Shown in pieces: positions 14,601-24,498 of a stretch of 64,000 nt of DNA. This DNA comes from Anniella stebbinsi (Eukaryota; Chordata; Lepidosauria; Squamata; Anniellidae), in the NCBI GenBank assembly GCA_029215795.1, contig JARDYH010000001.1:185945654-186009653 (forward strand). Direction: 5' to 3'. The number at the start of each line of letters is the position of its first letter. The stretch's first letter is position 1. The notes beneath the pieces were generated by a model. The model did not search any database. It was not told the origin of the DNA and was given only the letters and a program-made list of their open reading frames with translations. The position numbers were made by a program, and so were the translations under genes.

Positions 14601-16640
14601 TGTGGATCTGGCTGTTTAAATAAAGATCTTTTTATTTGTACCCATTGCTTTTCTTGTGAATCATTCATAAAAGATAAGAGGTGTCTAAGTTGATACGCTT
14701 CATAATAAAGTTTAAGATTAGGCGCTCCCCATCCTCCCTCAGCCAATGGCCTGCATCTGAACAGTTTTGGAGTATGAGACTTTTTACTTTTAACAATATT
14801 TTTTTCAATTTTGGTTTGCCAGATCTTAAGATATTTTATTGGGACTTCTATTGGTAGAACATAGAATAGATAAGTGAATTTAGGAACTACCATCATTTTA
14901 ACTGTTGACATTCTTAGTAATGAAAAGTTTAAACGATTTCATCTTTTTAGGTCAATTTGCACCAACTTCCAAATTTTACCATAATTATTACTGAAATTTT
15001 GGTTGATGTTTTTACTTATTTGGATTCCCAAATATCAAAAAGATGAGTTAACTAGGGGAATGCCCATTATTTTAGAAGTAGTCAATTGTGTGTTGGGGTT
15101 GACATTATAACATAATAAATCAGATTTAGAAAAAAATACTTTAAGGCCAGATATATTTTGGACAGACTCTAATTCTTTTTTTTATGGCTATTCCATCTTC
15201 TTTGGGGTGTTCTGTTACTAAAATTAATTATATCATCTATATATAAACTGATTAAATGAGTTTGATTCCAAAAGAAAATCTAAATTTAAGCTATCAAAGG
15301 CTTTAAACAGGTCTATTGCCATGATGGCTAAAGATCTTTTAAATGTCTTGCAAAATCTGATTATACTATATATTCTACAGATTGGATCTGCTATGTAATG
15401 TTTGGGCAAAATACCAAATTGATCTAGATGAATTACAGATCCTAGCACTGTTTTTAATCTATTAGCCCACATCGAAGCAAATATCTTGTAGTCTACATTG
15501 AGAGATGTAGGTCTATAGGAAACGGATTGGTTGCGTCCTTGTTGGGTTTAAGTATTAGTACTATTCTATATTATGACCAAGTATTCCCCAATGCTGTTAA
15601 ACATCTACATGAAACCACTGGGAGAGATCATCCGGAGGCATGGATCGAGGTGCTATCAGTATGCTGATGACACCCAAATATATTTCTCTATGCCTTTGAC
15701 AACAGCAACAGCTAAGAATAGTGTGTCTCCTCTGAATGAATGCCTGGAGGCAGTAATGGGCTGGATGAGGAAAAACAAACTGAAGCTGAATCCAGACAAG
15801 ACTGAGGTGCTTACTATCAAAAGCCCCAACCTGGGTTTGGAGGTGTGTCAACCAGTTCTGGATGGGGTTACACTCCCCCTGAAAGGCTGTGTTCGCAGCT
15901 TGGGGGTGCTCCTGGATCCGTTGCTCCAAATGACAGCTCAGATAGATGCGACGGCCAGCAGTGCCTACTATCAGCTTCGGCTGATACGCCAGCTGCGCCC
16001 CTTCCTAGAATTCGAAGACCTAAAAACGGTAGTGCACGCGCTGGTAACTTCAAGGCTCAACTTCTGCAATGCGCTGTAGATAGGGCTACTTCTGTGCCTA
16101 GCCCGGAAACTTCAGCTAGTTCAAAATATGGCAGCCAGGTTGATCACCGGTACACCTAGGAGTGATCATATTACACCAGCTTTAAAATCACTCCGCTGGC
16201 TGCCAATAAGTTACCAGGGGAAGTACAAAGTGTTGGTCATTACCTTTAAAGCCCTACATGGTGTGGGTCCAGATTACCTGCGGGATCACCTTCTCCCATA
16301 CAATCCGCCCCGCAGGTCCTCTGGGAAGAATTTACTAGTCGGCCAACATTAGGCTGACAACTGTTACCCAGAAGACCTTCTCTTCTGCCGCTCCCAGACT
16401 GTGGAACGACCTGCTGGGAGAGATCAGCCAACTTACCAGTCTTCCAGAATTTAAGAGAGCTATGAAGACTGATCTCTTCCGGCAGGCCTACCCAGTTGAC
16501 TTTTAAGACTTTGTTGATATTTTAATAATGTATTAATTTTATATGTTTTTAATCAGTTTTATGTATTTTATATTGTTTGTATTGATGTTGTTCCCCGCCT
16601 CAATCCGGAGGGAGAGGAGGGTAATAAATAAATAAATATA

Positions 16641-16681
<41 letters not shown>

Positions 16682-19600
16682 GGTAGGGAGGCTCCATTCA
16701 GAATAGTATTAAATAATATTTTTAAATGCAGAATCAGTAAGTCCTTATAAATTTTGTAGTATTTGCCTGTATATCTATCAGACCCAGGAGCTTGATGGGA
16801 TTTAAGATTTTTGATTGCTTCTTTGATTTCTTCGTTAGTGACTGGTTGCTCTAGATGAGCTTTTTGATCAACTGAAATGGCTGGGATTTTAGCTTCTCTC
16901 TGATACTTCTCTATTAATGTGCCATCTATGTTTTTATTTTTATAGAGTTCTTCAAACTAATTAGAAAATATGTCTCCCATTTCCTTTAAATTATGGGTCA
17001 TTTCTCCCTTCCCTGTTTTTAAAGCTATTATTCTCCTTTTGTCCCTTCTTTTCTTGACTGTTTACGAATAATTTGGATCCCTTTCCATCATGTTCACTGA
17101 ATTGTTTCATGTGCAGTAGGTCTATCATGGCCTCATCGATATCTAAAAGATTAAGTTCAGCACATTTTTTTCTCCATTTGTTGTCTTATTTTTGTTGAAC
17201 CTGTTTATTTGTATTGTGTTGTTAGCAGTTCTAGGTCTGATTCTAATTCTGATTTCTTAAAGTTAGTTTGTCTTATTATGTAGTTCATATCTTTAATACA
17301 AATGCCTCTGATTACTGCTTGCATTCCCTTCCAATGAGTAGTTTCTTTCATTTCTGAAATTAAATTCTCTTGAAAGTAATGCTCTAGTCCTTCCCTAATC
17401 CTGTCCTCACACGCTGTTCTAGCAAGCAGAGTGGGGTGTAGTTTCCATGTTGGAGTGTACTGGATTGGTTCTTCCCTTCTGACTACTATGGAGACAGCTG
17501 CATGATCAGATACCTTTACTTGGCCTATTTCTGTCTTTTTGGTCAATCGTAAAAATCACTGTTATCATCAGTGAATCTAGCCTCAAAAATGTTCCATGTG
17601 GTCTGGAATAGAAAGTGTGGCTAAAATCATTGGGATGGAATTCCACCCGTGTCTCATATAATTTCTATTTGTTTAGTGGGGGCATCAGTTTATAAGCATG
17701 CTTTATGTAGTGGTTCTAAAAACCTCCTGCCCTATTGAGAGACAATAAAGAGGTCTGCCATGTAATCCACAAAGCTATATTCAGGCAAAAAACATATCTT
17801 CCCACCTGAAGAGAAGTTTAAACTCTAGAAACTATCCTCTAAGCAAAACTATGTGAACTAAGCAAGACAACTGTCCTTTCAAGAAAAAGGGAAAGCTTTT
17901 TCCCAGAACGCTTTAACTTCAAGGAGGCTAGTTTTGAAGAAGCCTTTGGCGAGAAGCTAGCCAGGCTGATCTTCTCTCGCTTTCGTAGCTCTGCCCGTTT
18001 GAGTCTGCGGTGAACTCTAGGATCAGTTAACCTTCAAGTGCCCTCCCCTTCTGAAGAATAATGATTTTCCATAGACTGCATGTTGTTAACATTTTCAGTG
18101 ATAAGGTCTGGTGAAGGTTTATCCTCAGCTGGTGAAGAGCCTGTGAGAATCACCTCCCTCCCTTCGCTTGTAGGCCGGTATGTTTCTGGCGCTGCCTCTT
18201 CTGCTTCAGAATCTGATTCCAATTGATTGCCAGAAACTCCTTCCCCCAGCCTAAGGGGAACAGGCCTAGTCACAACACTTGTTGTATATTCTATTCTTCC
18301 AAGTCAGGTTTTCTCATTTGATGGGATAATAAAATCCTCAGAAATTTATTCAGTTTTTTCAGAGACTTACTAAAGAATTTTAGTTTCCCTTCATTTGGTC
18401 CAAAAATGGAAGCCAAAGTTACAGTCTGATCTCCATTCATTACGCCTTCCACAAAAATATATCTGCCATCCTTGTCTTTCAGTATGCACTTAGAATCAAA
18501 GGTAATAGCAGAGTGAGTTACGATAGCTAGCTACTCCCCTTCATTTGTTAGATCCAGGTGCTATAATTTTTTTGTCCCACGTTTTATTATTGAAAATTCC
18601 TTCTTTTCCTGATGCATTATAAGTTTCTTGAAGCTTAATATTTAAGGAACTACAGCCATTAATATTTTTGGCTGTAGTTCCTTAAAAAGTTTGGATAATC
18701 TGGGCCTTTTGATTGTGTTGCCCATTCCTTTTATCTTGACTACCTTTATATCACCCATCTGCATTTACGAAGTATCATGCATTCTTTACAGTTTGGCATT
18801 TTCTGCATTTCTTTGCTTGTGTGTTGAGAGTCATGACATTGTGATTTGGCATACATAACTTGCTCCCCCGCCCCCGTCCCTTTCAACTAGATTTGAAACC
18901 AAGAACAAAACCCAGCTAACCAAAATTAAAACCAGCAGCATGACCCATTTTCCACTTCCTCGCTGCCTTTGCGGGGGTGCATACCGTTCCATCCCTTCCT
19001 GGAGCAATAGCTTGCACCTTATTTTAACAGAAATTGCTTATATCGAAAAACATAATTACTGTTTTTAGTAATAATATTCTCTCTCTCTCTCCGGCGGTGG
19101 ACGGTCGACCATGTGAAATGAGAATCTTTCATAGCCTTACTAAATTTTCTTCACATACTTTTTTGGCCCTGTTAAATTATTAGTATAACAATAGACTTAG
19201 ATTGTTTCTGTTACTATCCTTTTATGTGAAGAAGTTCAAATAACAGTGCTTCTGTTACTATCCTTTTATGTGAAGAAGTTCAAATAACAGTGCTCAAAAA
19301 CAGTTTATCGTTAATGTTTTCTCTCTCTGTGTTCATATTTTGTCATGTCACCTTAGCTTCCTTGTATTTACATCTATTTGGTAAGGATCTCAGCATACGG
19401 GTTGAGCCTTCCAATATTTGACCTCTATTCCTGGGTCTTTGGCTATGTATCTTCTGTGGATGATTTCCCAGCTTCTTTAGATTCCTCGCCATCCTCTTCT
19501 GTCTGCATCTTCAATGTCGATCCCTTCCGGGAGGTCTAGTCTTAGCTCTTTTAAAATTAATGAGGCTTCTTTTTTGCCTGTCGCTAGTAGTGTGTTCCCT

Positions 19601-22600
19601 TTATCTGGCACCATCAGATGGAATGGAAACACACAAAAATACCTGTAGCCCACCTTTGGCAGTTTAACATGTAGGGTCTCAGTTGCTGCCATTGTTGCAG
19701 TGTTTCTGGTACCAAGTCTTGCAATATCATTACAGCTGCACCATGATGCAGGATTTCCTTCAGTTCCCTCAGTTTTTTCAGCAAGATCTCTTTTTTGTTA
19801 TATCTTGAAAAGCACACAATTCTGTCTCTAGGGGAGTTTGCATCCTTCATCCTTGGTCCCAGCGCTCTGTGAGCTCTTTCAGAATCGTCTGGTACAACTG
19901 GGAAATCAGGGACCAGGGAGGAGAGCCACTTTGCTAAAAGGTCTTTTATGTTGTCTCCTTTTGTATCTTCTGCAAGCCGTAGAGGTTGCATCTGTGATTT
20001 TGGTTCTCAATTTCTTCCATTTTATATTTTATTTCTGCATTTTGCTTTCTAAGACATTCAAGTTTCTCATCATGCGGTGTGATCTTTATTACTGTTGTCA
20101 CTATTGTTTCTTCCATTTGTTCCATCTTTGTGTTTAAAGCCCCCAGTTTAAATTGTCGTCCAAGTTTCCTTTAGTTCTTGATTAAAAGCAGTAAGTTGCT
20201 GATTTATTTCCTCTTTAAATGTTTTTGCTATTAACTGCATGCTTTGGTGTTGTTTCTGTCTTAACTATGTGCAGTTTTCAGTGCTTGCTGAGCATCCGGC
20301 AGCCATCTTGTCTGCTTTGTTTGAAGTCTCTTGATATGATACTGTTCCCTTGGTTTAAAATAATTTTTCATGTTGCTTTTTCTGGTTCTCTGTCTGTCTG
20401 TTGTCATTCCCCATCCAAGACTGAGCTTACTAATTGTTTTTGAACCGTTTTATGATTTTTCAGGGCAGCTTTTTTGCATTCAGGTTGAGGAGCTCTCACC
20501 TCACGCTGCCATTTTCTTGGCACCCAAGCTCCGTTCCCTCAGGACATGCTTTTAATACCCCTATTCTTATAACAAGGACCACTGCCTGAGTGCCTCTCTA
20601 CACGATTAAACACTGCTGAAGACTCTTCTACTTGCTGCATATCTTTTACTATATTGGCTTCTGAAATACTAGTACTATTAAACTTACTGTAGTATATTGG
20701 CCCTTCTGGTTTGCCATACCAGGCTGGCAGTGTGCTTTCAGTTTTCTGTTCCGCATTGCCTGCAGCAACCTGCTGTATGGTCTGTCTTCCGTGAACAACC
20801 ATGATTAATGTTGTTAGTGGCGTTTGCATTTTCTTTGCTATCCACCTCACTAGCCATAAGTTGCCTTTTAAAAAAATAGTTTCAGAATTTTTTTTTTTTA
20901 ACAAGGTATCTTGTACTTAATATAGAACATAATGGCTTTAGCACTTTTCTCAAGATTTACTATCGAAACAGGCTATTATGCAGGGGAGTAGCAAAGCAAA
21001 TGCCAACGTGGTGGTACTAAATAATAATAATGCAACAATAATAAAGACAGGGTGGTATTGGTGGATTAACTGGGATAGAAGCCGCAGTTCTGAATGCCAC
21101 AGTACAGCCTTCTATATTTGGGTTAGTTGCACAGGCGTGAGCATGGGGTGTGCAAAGTGTGCCTAGGCACACCCTAATGTTTCTGGGATTGCCTCCACTT
21201 TTCCGAGCTCCCCTTGGTCCCTCACTGCTTGAATTGAAGCTTTTAAGGAGGATCGGAAAGCGAGCGAGCCACCATCAATATGCCTTTAAGCATAGCCGGT
21301 TCCACCTTAAAGCAGCCAACAAGAGGGGTGGAGCAGGAAAGAGGGAAGAAGCCCGAGGCCTTTGGCTGCAGCAAGGGCTGGCATTAGTGGGGGTCGTCGA
21401 AGAAGCTGGTGAGAGAGTCGTGCGGGCAGTGCCTTGCGTCCTTGCTGACTTGGCTGGCTCTTTGAATCGCGGCTGCAGAACTGGAGGATGTGTGTCTGCA
21501 GCCAAGCAAGCAAACACGTGGGATGGAGGAGTGGTGGTGTCTATGAGGACAGTCTGCGGCGTGCAGGGTGATGGTTCTGTTCTCACACAACAACAGCGCC
21601 TAGTGGGCACAAGGTTATCAGGGAAAACCAGTAGGGCCTTCCCTCTACCTTTGCAGAGGGGCTTACGGGGTCCTTGGGTGGTGCAAGGCTTGTCGCTGGG
21701 CTCCCTTTTAATTTCCGGGATCCAGGCTCACGAGAAGGCAGAGGCTTTGGCTTGTATTTTGTGCAGGGGGGGCTGGCCTTTACCAAAGCTGGGCGCCTCC
21801 TTGAATGTGCCCTCCTCCCTCATTCCCACGGACGGGCTGAGGCTCAGTGTTTGTGGACCTGCTTTTATGAAAAAGATCCCTGGTTCGTTCTCTGGGGTCT
21901 CCAGGATGGCATGGGAAAGACCCCTTAAAAACAGAGTTGCAGCGCAATCCTAAGATGTCTACTCAGAAGTAAGCCCCACTAAGAACAACAGGACTTACTT
22001 TGAGGTAAAAATGGATGGGAGGGTGGAGAAAAGCAGGTGAAGGGGATAAATATGAAACTATTGCAAAATAAGATAACTGTGAGCTTTTTAACCCACATGT
22101 AAACATTGTATTAAGTACAGCAATGATTAGTGTTCCTAAACATATATAGGGCAGCAGAGAGGAATCCTTTTTTATTCCTTTAGTTATGCTCATAAGACAT
22201 GATACAGGAGCCCTGCCTAGCATGACCAGATACAAAAGAGTTGTAGGATTTCCCCCACCCCCCAGATCTAAACATGCATCATGTCATATTAGCATAACTA
22301 AAGGAATAAAATAGGATTTCCCTCTGCTTCTCTGATGCTGAACACACTTACTTAGGAATAAGCACCATTTTGTTATAGGAAAGGATAATATATGTATGGA
22401 GCATGCTAAGAGATGGACACCTTTTTTCTTTCCAAACATGCATGGGTTTAAAATGTGGAATTTGTAGCATCAGGAGTGTAGCAGTTGTGCAGTGTGGAAG
22501 GTATACTGAAGTGGTACTGCAATAAAAAGGGATGTGAGCAGCAATGTTTGGATTAGGGGCAAGGTAAGGTATGAGTGTGTGGTGTGGCTTGGCTTGCTAG

Positions 22601-23420
22601 AGTGTGTCTGGATGTCCTAGGTTCTGCAAGCATCTTTCTGGGCTGCACTTGATGGTCGCATGATCCACAAGGCCAGGCTCTGGTGGGTGCGTGGCCTTTG
22701 CTCTTGCTAGAGGAAGGTGCGCAGATATGAAGCTGAGGAGGGGCCCTTTAATTCTGTGTTGAAAAGCTGTCTTGTGGCTTCCGGAAGACCCACACATTTA
22801 TTATAGCATAATAAGCTGTAGTCAACTAGCCTCTTGTGCCAAAATAACTGGACTGGCTTACGCACCAGGACATGAATGAACTGGTGCGTGTGTGTGATTC
22901 TGCCCCAGGCAGCAAAATGAGGGGTGGGGTGGGGGGAAGCGAGGAAGCGTGCTTTCCCTCTCCTCCGCTCGGGGCCTTAGGGGCACCCCCTCCCCCATCA
23001 GGGGATCTCCGCGGTTTCCAGCGAGGGCGGAGGAGGAGGAGAAAGGTCCCTGCCTGGACCGTCGAGAGCGACGGGAAAGCGGCAGAGAAGGGGGGGCTTT
23101 CCTCCCCCCTCACCCTCCCCCCTTCAAGGGTGACCCACCCGCCCTAGGGTGACGCGAGCTGGGCGCCCCCACCCCAAGGCCAAGGCGAGGGGGGAGGAGG
23201 GCGCCGTGGCACTCCCGGGGCCCAGCGGCTGCGATGGCTTCCTCCCCCCCCCCCCCCGCCGCCCCTACCGTCTGAAAGGCGCCACAGAGGCAGCGGCGGG
23301 CAGGGAGGAGGCGCCGTGTCCCGCCTGGAAGGCCTCGAAGGGCAGCTGGGCGGCGGCGAGGCCGAAGAGCGCCAGGAGGGGCCGCAGGAGGGGCGGCAGG
23401 CCCGCGGCCCCCGGCGCCAT
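1..23420 (-). CDS. POFUT2: POFUT2, protein O-fucosyltransferase 2 (3' end outside window)
   Basis: POFUT2 is an ER-resident glycosyltransferase that uses GDP-fucose to add O-fucose to Ser/Thr in folded thrombospondin type 1 repeats. Joining exons 23420-23269, 12074-11824, 10551-10407, 9244-9137, 8147-8081 and 120-1 gives 281 in-frame codons that follow vertebrate POFUT2 throughout. Residues 8-24 form a hydrophobic signal peptide ending in a run of Ala. The NPPEGFN motif follows at residues 58-64; its Glu61 corresponds to the catalytic Glu54 of human POFUT2. Later landmarks are [37 protein letters not shown] and DHYGGKDYW. The rest of the protein is off the left edge. Splice joins are phase 2, 1, 2, 2 and 0, all GT-AG. 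Transcription starts in the CpG island at about 23.4-24 kb. Identification is by recognition of conserved blocks, not a database search. Confidence 0.96.
1979..2060. repeat. CT/CA/CGCA microsatellite
   Basis: A run of CT dinucleotides passes into CA, then CGCA units and a C run. Short CA and CT runs recur at 2111-2122 and 2187-2210. The open frames in this stretch are made of His/Thr/Ser repeats and are not genes. Confidence 0.9.
2535..2662. mobile_element. Palindromic MITE (family M1), copy 1
   Basis: The left end (aacctggtatcctccaga after a C-rich start) is the inverse of the right end (tccagaccacaccaggtt). The interior contains the wording 'cccatcagcct...ggccaatggtcaggaatgatg'. The same short palindromic element recurs at 41063-41195 and 47586-47705. 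It carries no ORF, as expected of a non-autonomous DNA transposon; the superfamily is not determined. Confidence 0.65.
3777..4354. repeat. Array of consecutive hairpins (array 1)
   Basis: At least four inverted repeats follow one another almost without spacer. Arms are 3881-3913 with 3921-3953 (27 of 33 positions pair), 3946-3985 with 3993-4032 (perfect), 4030-4069 with about 4071-4105, about 4121-4140 with 4150-4168, and about 4194-4218 with 4223-4250. The first two overlap, so one arm is shared. The last part, 4277-4354, is the reverse complement of 37436-37513 in the second array. An L2 LINE begins just to the right. I do not recognise the family. Confidence 0.75.
3946..4032. repeat. Perfect 40-bp inverted repeat with 7-bp loop
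   Basis: Bases 3946-3985 and 3993-4032 are exact reverse complements over 40 bp, separated by cagacca. Each arm contains the NotI-free, CpG-rich core gacgcgttgcgg. Lack of any mismatch implies recent origin or gene conversion between the arms, in contrast to the decayed hairpins around it. Confidence 0.9.
4378..5282 (+). mobile_element. L2/CR1-clade LINE, 3' half
   Basis: Broken frames read like the end of an L2-type reverse transcriptase ORF: '[16 protein letters not shown]', then [28 protein letters not shown], and the C-terminal '[12 protein letters not shown]' with 'FLFRQAF'. The 3' UTR-like tail ends in a short AATA run at 5266-5282. A copy of the same subfamily is at 63160-64000. 5'-truncated and full of stops, so inactive. 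Confidence 0.8.
5363..5552. mobile_element. MITE with ~35-bp terminal inverted repeats
   Basis: The left end (tttagacaacacactaagcc) is the inverse of the right end (ggcttagcgtgttgtctgaa), with a CCATGGTT-rich palindromic middle. It is about 190 bp and has no ORF. I could not define a target-site duplication. Fragments of similar wording occur at about 27800-27850 and 52850-53120. Confidence 0.65.
5945..6430 (-). repeat. Interspersed repeat family A, copy 1
   Basis: Read on the minus strand this matches 54782-55200 on the plus strand: both contain the conceptual stretch [14 protein letters not shown] or its variant [14 protein letters not shown], then FPFMWNWVD, followed by 'ggcatgctgggagttgtagg' and 'aacctaggtttttaaa'. 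The conserved peptide may only reflect shared ancestry of a non-coding repeat. The element class is unknown. Confidence 0.6.
6958..7003. repeat. AAAT/AATA microsatellite
   Basis: About eleven AAAT-type units interrupted once by 'aattaaat'. Often such tracts mark the 3' end of a LINE/SINE, but no body is clear here. Confidence 0.9.
8081..8147 (-). CDS. POFUT2: POFUT2 exon 5
   Basis: A 67-bp exon coding [21 protein letters not shown] and N (residues 219-241). The acceptor (tttttaatag) and donor (gtgagt) are canonical. The upstream join completes an Arg codon and the downstream join is phase 0. It matches the human segment with only conservative changes. Confidence 0.95.
8600..8638. repeat. AAAT microsatellite
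   Basis: About nine tandem AAAT units within POFUT2 intron 4. The reverse strand gives a spurious Leu/Phe/Ile/Tyr-repeat frame. Confidence 0.92.
8862..9050 (+). mobile_element. CR1 LINE 3' end
   Basis: Contains the CR1 ORF2 tail ('[17 protein letters not shown]' in broken frame) followed by the CR1 3' UTR wording 'agcagggggttggactccatggcctta' split over the copy and the terminal attctatgatcctatg. The last motif is the imperfect 8-bp repeat that ends CR1 elements. Truncated copy in POFUT2 intron 4. Confidence 0.82.
9137..9244 (-). CDS. POFUT2: POFUT2 exon 4
   Basis: A 108-bp exon (residues 183-219) coding [18 protein letters not shown], then [18 protein letters not shown]. It lies between acceptor ttttgtag and donor gtgaga. 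Joins complete Arg codons on both sides. The human equivalent reads GLNVSCLS, a glycosylation sequon; here Asn is Lys, so that sequon is absent, while NTS near the exon end is kept. Confidence 0.94.
9868..10060 (+). mobile_element. Decayed L2 fragment
   Basis: '[16 protein letters not shown]' resembles the L2 C-terminal wording '[16 protein letters not shown]' seen at 4830-4880. The remainder is too decayed to align by eye. Confidence 0.4.
10407..10551 (-). CDS. POFUT2: POFUT2 exon 3
   Basis: A 145-bp exon (residues 135-183) coding [20 protein letters not shown], then [18 protein letters not shown] and [11 protein letters not shown]. Acceptor ttgattgtcag, donor gtaatc. The Cys in ERPCIDQL and the FIDQVY segment match human POFUT2 closely. 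Both joins are in frame with exons 2 and 4. Confidence 0.95.
10734..11043. mobile_element. Non-autonomous hAT-like element with 8-bp target-site duplication
   Basis: It starts cagaggtgaggaacct and ends agttccccacccctg, which are inverted-repeat termini of the CAGNGGTG type. Flanks are atctatag (10726-10733) and atctacag (11044-11051), an 8-bp duplication with one change, fitting the hAT target pattern nTCTAnAn. It is 310 bp with no transposase frame. Confidence 0.75.
11219..11304 (+). mobile_element. CR1 LINE 3' terminus
   Basis: Short copy with ttggactcgatggccttt and the end motif attctatgatc. Same family as 8862-9050 and 26112-26416. Confidence 0.75.
11824..12074 (-). CDS. POFUT2: POFUT2 exon 2
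   Basis: A 251-bp exon (residues 51-135) that carries the donor-binding core start: [19 protein letters not shown], then [28 protein letters not shown] and [12 protein letters not shown]. Glu61 in PPEGFN corresponds to the catalytic Glu of the human enzyme. Acceptor gttatatctag, donor gtaaaa. This is the strongest single match to the family in the window. Confidence 0.98.
12133..12215 (-). mobile_element. LINE/SINE 3' tail (family T1)
   Basis: On the minus strand it reads ccacctagagagcttcggct ... gcagtataaaaatgcaataa and then AATA repeats. Related tails are at 27130-27330 and 54594-54780. Probably the 3' end of an L2/CR1-mobilised element; the body is not preserved. Confidence 0.55.
12216..13329. 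other. POFUT2 intron 1, unassigned part
   Basis: AT-rich sequence with scattered short open frames. I see no exon, no splice-bounded conserved peptide and no clear mobile-element ends. Confidence 0.5.
15570..16680 (+). mobile_element. L2-type LINE nested in the L1
   Basis: A 168-codon open stretch (15573-16079) carries the RT catalytic [11 protein letters not shown], then [12 protein letters not shown] and [14 protein letters not shown]. The frame breaks after LNFCNAL. The 3' part has '[20 protein letters not shown]'-like remnants in broken frames and ends in AATA then ATT repeats (16626-16680). L1 sequence resumes at 16681, so the L2 inserted later and in the opposite orientation. Confidence 0.85.
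17650..18285 (-). mobile_element. Possible LTR or other insertion within the L1
   Basis: This block breaks the L1 endonuclease region. On the minus strand it begins tgttgtgactaggcctgttc and has a higher GC content than its surroundings, with a 79-codon frame rich in Ser/Glu. I see no partner LTR or target-site duplication, so the class is uncertain. Confidence 0.35.
18643..18687. repeat. Short inverted repeat in L1 remnant
   Basis: ttaaggaactacagcc and ggctgtagttccttaa flank a 13-bp AT-rich loop. It falls at the start of the L1 ORF2 region. Confidence 0.75.
19206..19293. repeat. Exact 44-bp tandem duplication
   Basis: Two identical adjacent 44-bp units begin ttctgttactatcctttt and end ataacagtgc. 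They sit in the L1 ORF1-ORF2 interval. No mismatch seen by eye. Confidence 0.88.
20531..22870. other. POFUT2 intron 1, part next to exon 1
   Basis: Holds a possible L1 5' extension (to about 20950), a GC-richer stretch at 21150-21950 with a long but unrecognised open frame, and a palindromic MITE-like piece (21940-22010; tcagaagtaagccccact and inverse). The same MITE wording returns at 25735, 26870, 33370 and 51360. No exon recognised. Confidence 0.5.
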
Positions 23421-23960
23421 CTCTGACCTCCGCTGCGGAGGAAAGGGGGCCGGGCTTGGGGCGGCCTCGGGGGTGGGGGGAAGGCAGCCGCGGGGAGCTC
23501 CGGAGGCGAAGCCCACGGAGGCCGCCGGCGCTAACTTGGGCCGGGCCCTGCTGGGCGCAACAGAGCGTGGCGAAGCAGCTCCCTCCGAACCACCGCGGGA
23601 GGAGCCGCCTGGCCCCCTGCTGCGCGGAGGCGGTGGCCGGAGGGGCGGTGGGGGGTCGCGAAATGGGGCGTCTTTCCCATCCAGGCCTCGCCTTGAATCC
23701 CACCTGCCTGCCTGTAACACAGAGCGCCGCTTTTTGTTTGTATTCTTCCTCTTTTCTGGCGCCTGTTAAGAGCGGCGCCGAAGGAGGAATTGTGTGGGGC
23801 AGGGCTGGATCTCCCCTCTGCCTCTGTGTGAGGAGCTGCCACGGCCATAATGCCCTGTTTCGCTTACTAAAGGGAAAAGAGCTCTGGACCGCCGCCCCCA
23901 CCCTTTACCATCACCCCTCCCTCCATTTCCTTTTGGGGGGTGGGGTGGGGAGAGGCCAGA
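22880..23960. promoter_or_regulatory. CpG island over POFUT2 exon 1
   Basis: Base composition becomes strongly GC- and CpG-rich around exon 1 and falls off on both sides. G runs at about 23934-23981 and C runs at 23243-23257 could form G-quadruplexes. Transcription start is inferred to be upstream (right) of the ATG at 23420; no TATA box was seen. All long frames here on both strands are composition artefacts except POFUT2 exon 1. Confidence 0.8.
23269..23420 (-). CDS. POFUT2: POFUT2 exon 1 (start codon and signal peptide)
   Basis: The ATG at 23420-23418 has G at -3 and G at +4. It opens 50 codons beginning MAPGAAG followed by a Leu/Ala-rich core (residues 8-24) and QLPFEAFQ, a typical cleavable signal peptide. 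The exon ends AGACG before donor gtaggg. Together with the first base of exon 2 it makes RR-YLLYDV, like human RRR-YLLYDV. The N-terminus itself is poorly conserved in this family, so the start rests on the signal peptide, frame and Kozak context. Confidence 0.9.
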
Positions 23961-24498
23961 CGAAGACTGGGGGGGGGGGGATGCTACCGATGGGGACAAG
24001 TCACAGTCAAAGTTGCGTTGCATGGACAGAATTCCGCTTGCACCACATTCGATGACGCCCGTCCACGGACATGCCATTAATGCCAAAGAAAAGGCATTTC
24101 TGCATTTGAGAAGAGGCGCTAGAGATAAAACATCCCTTTCTTAGAGTCTGAATAGGGTAAACTCAGCAAGGAGGGGGAACGTGGCCCCTGACCAGCCCCG
24201 TACCCAGCAATCTCTGTTTAAATGTGAATCAGCTACGGGGCGCTATATAAAAGGAAGAAACAAATAAACAAAAAGTTAGGAGATAGCCAAATGAGACCCT
24301 TGTGCTTGGTCACCTTGCCCTCCAGACTTGCGACCCGCTTTCAGATTCAGATCACCACCTCTGATACCACGTATGGATCCAGGGAAGAAGGACTAACTCC
24401 TTCTAAAAGGATTTTAAGGCATGGAGCCATACAGGTGCTTCAAGGAGGCTCTGAGATCTTACTTTGGCTTTAAGAACTCAGGTGGCAACAGGGGCAAA

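Larger units (their letters stand above)
13330..20530 (-). mobile_element. Decayed L1 LINE, interrupted by later insertions
   Basis: Reading on the minus strand from right to left gives L1 parts in order. ORF1 remnants are at 20400-19480 (a coiled-coil-like stretch near [15 protein letters not shown], then ERAHRALGP and [16 protein letters not shown]). The start of the ORF2 endonuclease is near 18758 ([18 protein letters not shown]). Its end is at 17546-17205 ([11 protein letters not shown]). RT pieces include [12 protein letters not shown] near 15320 and YIDDII near 15235. The C-terminal part lies at 14911-13996 ([20 protein letters not shown]). The two RT motifs are closer than in an intact L1, implying an internal deletion. 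Many stops; inactive. It lies antisense... to nothing: it shares the minus strand with POFUT2. Confidence 0.85.

Noticed and set aside
21150..21953. 267-codon open frame on the plus strand in POFUT2 intron 1
   Set aside because: No recognisable domain; Gly/Arg/Leu-rich composition of a GC-rich stretch; runs into a MITE at its end; antisense frames of similar length exist. Not reported as a gene.
23110..23901. Long frames on both strands in the POFUT2 CpG island (up to 263 codons)
   Set aside because: Pro/Arg/Gly/Ala-rich frames are expected from GC-rich DNA without stops. Only the stretch 23420-23269 links by splicing to a real protein.
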